Positions 61,043-64,000 of a stretch of 64,000 nucleotides of DNA are shown here, piece after piece; within the stretch, counting starts at the first letter, position 1, and each line of letters opens with the position of its first letter. The stretch lies in contig JACAEM010000013.1 of the NCBI GenBank assembly GCA_013388855.1, forward strand, positions 124,001 to 188,000. The letters are read 5' to 3'. Made by a program: the position numbers and the translations under genes. The DNA is from Chloroflexota bacterium. GTDB lineage: Bacteria; Chloroflexota; Anaerolineae; Anaerolineales; Villigracilaceae. The notes under the pieces are model-generated. The model was not told where the DNA came from. It ran no database searches and saw only the letters and a list, made by a program, of their open reading frames with translations.

Positions 61043-62250
61043 TTTCTGGTTTTCTTTTTCCGGTTTGCCGTCCTGCCAAATCTGTCCAGCAGCATATTCA
61101 ATTCTTTTTCCTCGCCCAACTGCCCTTTGAAATACTCGGTCATAAATTGTGAACGCCGCAGGCGCAATGCCATCGGCGCGACAGCTTTCAGGTCGCTTTG
61201 TGTGACCTCGTCGCGTCCATCAGCGGCGGCGTAGGCACGCGCCGACTCGAACCAGGTGATCTCGGCCCGCAGGGAATCAATGCCCATTTTTTGCACCAGC
61301 TTGATGGCGGGCGTTGCGATTTTATCCGGCACAACGACGCGTCGGACTCGTTCCCGCGCCGCCAGAATTTCAGACGCTGCCGCTTCCATCTCAGCCGAAA
61401 ACTGTGCGATCATCCGACGCGGATTCGTCAGATAAGCCTGTACCCTTCGATACGCCTCCAATCGTTGACCGACATCCTCCAGCCCGCGCACGATGACGCG
61501 CAGACCGAAGCGATCCAGAATTTGCGGGCGGAGGCGTCCTTCTTCGGGATTCATCGAGCCTATCAAGACGAAGCGTGAACGGTAGGTCGCCACGACCGGT
61601 CCACGGCGGACAGTGTAACTGCCCTGGGCGGCGGCGTCTAAAATGGAGTCGATGATATCGTCGCCGAGCAGGTTGATCTCATCGATGTAGAGCAGGTTAC
61701 GGTCGGCTTGCGCCAGAATCCCGCGGCGGATACGCATCCGTTCGTGCACGGCGGCGCGCTCGTCGATTCCACCCACCACATCCTCAAGCCGCGCGTTCAA
61801 CGGCAGTTCGATCAGGCGCACTTTATCCGGCGCGGTCAATGAAATGCCTTCGCCGTATTTTTTGGCGCAATCCGGGCAGACGGCTTCGATGCCCCCGGCT
61901 TCGATATCCTCCGGCAGACAACCGTACGGACAGGTGCTCCGCTCCACCAGCGGCAACAGGTTCAATAAACTGCGGACTGCGGTTGTCTTTGCCGTGCCGC
62001 GCGGTCCGATGAGCAATATCCCGCCAATATTGGGGTTGATGAGTCCGAGCAGGAGCGCCAATTTCATTTCATGCTGACCCACGATGGCAAGGTATGGGAA
62101 GGGCAACGCCTCAGCGACGATTCCTTCCTCCGGAGTAAGCGGCGTAAGCGACTTACCCGCGACGTAGTCCACGAGTTCGCGCAATGTGCGGAACGTGTGT
62201 CCCGTGCGTTCCTTGGGCTCGGTGGGGAGAGTGGGTTCTGAGTCGGTCAT
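61039..62250 (-). CDS. BchI/ChlI-type magnesium-chelatase-like AAA+ ATPase
   Basis: 403 residues. Walker A GPRGTAKTTAVRSL, Walker B NLLYIDEINLL and sensor regions (SMNPEEGRLRPQILDRFGLRV, QSDLKAVAPMALRLRRSQF) are typical of the ChlI/BchI family. A cysteine set (CPYGCLP, CPDC) between Walker A and B may bind a metal. Neither bchH nor bchD is nearby, so pigment synthesis is not indicated. More likely a MoxR/ChlI-type chaperone. Coupled to the thioesterase by ATGA. Confidence 0.85.
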   Translation of the reverse strand: MTDSEPTLPTEPKERTGHTFRTLRELVDYVAGKSLTPLTPEEGIVAEALPFPYLAIVGQHEMKLALLLGLINPNIGGILLIGPRGTAKTTAVRSLLNLLPLVERSTCPYGCLPEDIEAGGIEAVCPDCAKKYGEGISLTAPDKVRLIELPLNARLEDVVGGIDERAAVHERMRIRRGILAQADRNLLYIDEINLLGDDIIDSILDAAAQGSYTVRRGPVVATYRSRFVLIGSMNPEEGRLRPQILDRFGLRVIVRGLEDVGQRLEAYRRVQAYLTNPRRMIAQFSAEMEAAASEILAARERVRRVVVPDKIATPAIKLVQKMGIDSLRAEITWFESARAYAAADGRDEVTQSDLKAVAPMALRLRRSQFMTEYFKGQLGEEKELNMLLDRFGRTANRKKKTRK

Positions 62251-62720
62251 TTCTGTTTTAACCGTCTTTCCTGTCGTTCCCTTGCCTGTTCCATTTTGCG
62301 TTTTTCCTCGTCTGTTTCGGCGACCAGAGGGTGCACGGCTGTCGGCTTGCCATCGTCGTCCAACGCCACGTAGACAAGATAAGCGTTATTGGTGTGAGTC
62401 TGCTCACCAGTGACGGGATTTTCGGCAAGGACCTGTACTTCCGCTTCGAGGGAGGTGCGCCCGGTATAGGTGACCTCCGCGTTGAGGATGATCAGATCTC
62501 CGATCTTGATTGGTTGGCGGAAGGTCATCGAGTCGATGGCTACCGTGACCACTTTTCGCTGGGCATGACGCATACAAGCCAGCGCGCCGGCTTCATCAAC
62601 CAGTTTCATGATCCAACCGCCATGCACATTGCCCAGCAGGTTGGCGTGCTCGGGGTGCATCAATTGCGAGAGGGTGACGCGCGAGGCGCGCATTGGTTTT
62701 GGGGTTAAAGAATCACTCAT
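62247..62720 (-). CDS. Acyl-CoA thioesterase, hotdog fold (YciA/BFIT type)
   Basis: 157-residue hydrolase of acyl-CoA esters. MHPEHANLLGNVHGGWIMKLVDEAGALAC is the BFIT-type hotdog core (HxN...GGxxxxxxD), followed by VTVAIDSMTFRQPIKIGDLI and ENPVTGEQTHTNNAYLVYVAL. ATG 62720 or 62735; the start region is covered by a perfect inverted repeat. First gene of the coupled operon. Confidence 0.9.
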   Translation of the reverse strand: MSDSLTPKPMRASRVTLSQLMHPEHANLLGNVHGGWIMKLVDEAGALACMRHAQRKVVTVAIDSMTFRQPIKIGDLIILNAEVTYTGRTSLEAEVQVLAENPVTGEQTHTNNAYLVYVALDDDGKPTAVHPLVAETDEEKRKMEQARERQERRLKQK

Positions 62721-62738
62721 GGCAGGTCTTGCCATGAG
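62716..62738. promoter_or_regulatory. Inverted repeat over the thioesterase start codon
   Basis: CTCATGGCA (62716-62724) and TGCCATGAG (62730-62738) form a perfect nine-base stem with loop GGTCT, overlapping both candidate start codons of the minus-strand thioesterase gene. It could hide the start in the mRNA or be an operator. Confidence 0.35.
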
Positions 62739-62769
62739 TTTACCATGTGAGGTATGCGGTTTGTAGGGA

Positions 62770-63150
62770 TTAATCCATGTCTTCGCGGAACTCGCCGCTA
62801 TCGAGGGTGTGCAGGCGTTCGGGTTCTTCGGCAAGGACATCGACCATACTTTGGGTCAGGTCGCCCATGAGCGGCGCTAGGGGGACCACGGCTGGGGGGG
62901 AGAGTCTGCCCGGAGCGGGAGGCGGTTTCAGGCGTGGTTTGAGCGCATTTGTCGCCCGTTTGCGCACGATGCGCGGCTCGTTGGTCAGGGTCCCGGCGTA
63001 GACTCCCAGCACGGAGTAGACATCCCGCTGTGGTGTGACCCAGCCGATCCACTCCCCGCCGCGGTTGAAAAGATAGGGAAAGACCAGAAATGCCTCCGCC
63101 TCACCTTTTGATGAATAGATGGGAATAATGCGGTGTGGAGTTTGCGTCAT
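62770..63150 (-). CDS. Unknown small protein
   Basis: 126 residues. The N-terminal half (IIPIYSSKGEAEAFLVFPYLF, GEWIGWVTPQRDVYSVLGVYAG) is a compact beta region, and the C-terminal half is proline-rich (PRLKPPPAPGRLSPPAVVP) with an acidic end. No family recognised. It lies 21 bases after the GtrA gene. Confidence 0.7.
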   Translation of the reverse strand: MTQTPHRIIPIYSSKGEAEAFLVFPYLFNRGGEWIGWVTPQRDVYSVLGVYAGTLTNEPRIVRKRATNALKPRLKPPPAPGRLSPPAVVPLAPLMGDLTQSMVDVLAEEPERLHTLDSGEFREDMD

Positions 63151-63171
63151 GGAAGTCCCTTGGAATGGAAA

Positions 63172-63624
63172 TTACTCTATATCATTATACGTCCAGTAAC
63201 GGTTGATGAAATAATTCCAGATCATTACAATCCCAATGGCGAGCGCCAGTGTGGCATTCTTGGCAAGCGACTCCGCCGCTGCGCTGGAGAGGTGCGCCAT
63301 GCTTTCGAAGGTGCGCGCCATGGGTGGCTCGACGAAATGCAGGATGGGGATGCGGATAAGAATGCCCGCGGCGTTGACAATAAAAAACATTCCCAGTTGA
63401 TGCAGGACGTGACGTGAACGTGATTCGGGGTAGGTCCAGAAGCGGTTTAGGGTAAAGTTGCTGATTACCGCACAGATAAAGGAAATTGTCCCGGCATAAA
63501 CAAGCGGAAAATCGAAAAGATGGGTAAATAAGTTCATGACCCCGAAGTCCACCACGGAACCGATTGCCCCCACCGTGGCGAACTTCAGGAAACGTATTCG
63601 TTCTTTATTGTCTGCCAGAATCAT
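63172..63624 (-). CDS. GtrA-family membrane protein
   Basis: 150 residues with four helices. RFLKFATVGAIGSVVDFGVMN and FICAVISNFTLNRFWTYP are diagnostic of the GtrA family, small proteins linked to export or flipping of polyprenyl-phosphate sugars for cell-surface glycans. It overlaps the sugar-nucleotide enzyme gene by four bases (ATGA), a fitting partner. Confidence 0.92.
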   Translation of the reverse strand: MILADNKERIRFLKFATVGAIGSVVDFGVMNLFTHLFDFPLVYAGTISFICAVISNFTLNRFWTYPESRSRHVLHQLGMFFIVNAAGILIRIPILHFVEPPMARTFESMAHLSSAAAESLAKNATLALAIGIVMIWNYFINRYWTYNDIE

Positions 63625-64000
63625 GCAAGCCCCAGTTTTTTCTTGAAGTAGGGAATGGTTTTATGGATGCCTTCGTCCAGGCTGACCTTGGGTTCCCATT
63701 TGAGGATCGTGCGGGCGCGGGTGATATCGGGACGGCGCTGCTGTGGGTCGCGGATGCTGCGCGCATCCTTGACGAAGGTGATGCCGCCCTTGTTCCCGGT
63801 GATGCGGTTGATGGTCTCGGCGAATTGCAGGATGCTCATTTCATGCTGATTGCCAATGTTGACTGGCAGATGCTCGTTGGAGTACAGAAGGGTGACAATG
63901 CCTTCGACCAGGTCATCCACATAGCAGAAGGAACGCGTCTGGCTTCCGTCGCCATATACCGTGAGGGGTTGACCGAGCAGTGCCTGTTTTAAGAGATTGG
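63621..64000 (-). CDS. C-terminal part of NAD-dependent sugar-nucleotide epimerase/dehydratase (UDP-glucuronate decarboxylase-like), cut by window edge
   Basis: Extended short-chain dehydrogenase. The visible region begins LLKQALLGQPLTVYGDGSQT, then RSFCYVDDLVEG, LPVNIGNQHEMSILQFAE and RRPDITRARTILKWEPKVSL, the C-terminal substrate domain of UDP-xylose synthase / dTDP-glucose dehydratase-type enzymes. The pattern is closest to UDP-glucuronate decarboxylase. The N-terminal Rossmann half and catalytic YxxxK lie beyond position 64000. Confidence 0.88.
   Translation of the reverse strand, partial: NLLKQALLGQPLTVYGDGSQTRSFCYVDDLVEGIVTLLYSNEHLPVNIGNQHEMSILQFAETINRITGNKGGITFVKDARSIRDPQQRRPDITRARTILKWEPKVSLDEGIHKTIPYFKKKLGLA

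Noticed and set aside
61039-62250. Bacteriochlorophyll synthesis gene
   Set aside because: No other pigment genes nearby; the ChlI family is also found in non-phototrophs.

Overview
The window is a gene-dense piece of bacterial chromosome (about 65 protein genes, no rRNA, tRNA, CRISPR, prophage or insertion sequence seen). The longest stretch without a gene is about 250 bases. Moderately high GC, many large multi-spanning glycosyltransferases, GldA/F/G-like ABC genes, TolB-like and S41 lipoproteins, and an A2-type caa3 oxidase with fused subunits together suggest an aerobic or facultative member of the Chloroflexota, probably Anaerolineae. That placement is inference from gene content; there is no rRNA marker here.

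Layout. 1-5.3 kb: IMP dehydrogenase, a class III aminotransferase, a MoeA protein fused to a periplasmic-binding-protein-like domain, and a stand-alone receiver. 5.4-13.7 kb: the respiratory block. It holds a cytochrome c lipoprotein, a peroxiredoxin, then coxB (with fused cytochrome c), coxA (A2 type, long N-terminal extension), a subunit IV-III fusion, a SCO copper chaperone, an unknown membrane protein, SURF1, and a half-size CtaA fused to CtaB. This is a near self-contained kit for a caa3 oxidase and its assembly. 13.6-19.4 kb: four polytopic glycosyltransferase-type proteins. 19.6-25.5 kb (minus): the primary sigma factor, a GldA/F/G-like ABC operon ending in a DUF4340 protein, and a tail-anchored protein with calcium-binding-like repeats. 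25.6-32.5 kb: AlaX-type editing enzyme, small lipoprotein, a beta-propeller/zinc-ribbon membrane protein with a partner, a GT4 glycosyltransferase, a DUF72 protein and an rRNA methyltransferase-like enzyme. 32.7-39.4 kb: an FtsH-like AAA protease with extra membrane spans, a TolB-like lipoprotein with an S41 protease-like lipoprotein, and small enzymes. 39.6-44.3 kb: uvrB behind two SOS-box-like sites, a glycine-rich exported protein, and an iodotyrosine-deiodinase-like flavoprotein paired with an unknown protein. 44.3-51.9 kb (minus): a molybdenum hydroxylase cluster, with a fused FAD/[2Fe-2S] subunit, a small membrane protein, the large subunit, and the YqeB maturation factor further downstream. 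52-58 kb: fructose-bisphosphate aldolase, Nudix hydrolase, lipoprotein, cNMP-binding histidine kinase and adenosine-specific kinase. 56.5-62.7 kb (minus): a seven-gene run in which nearly every junction is an ATGA overlap. 62.8-64 kb: a small unknown gene, GtrA and the end of a sugar-nucleotide epimerase/decarboxylase cut by the window edge.

Functionally, the clearest units are the oxidase operon, the ABC operon and the molybdenum hydroxylase operon. MoeA at the left edge (molybdopterin maturation) and YqeB serve the same cofactor pathway as the hydroxylase. Several starts lie 6-7 bases after a TATAAT-like box, which suggests leaderless transcripts, and two families of intergenic palindromes recur as terminators or dispersed repeats.
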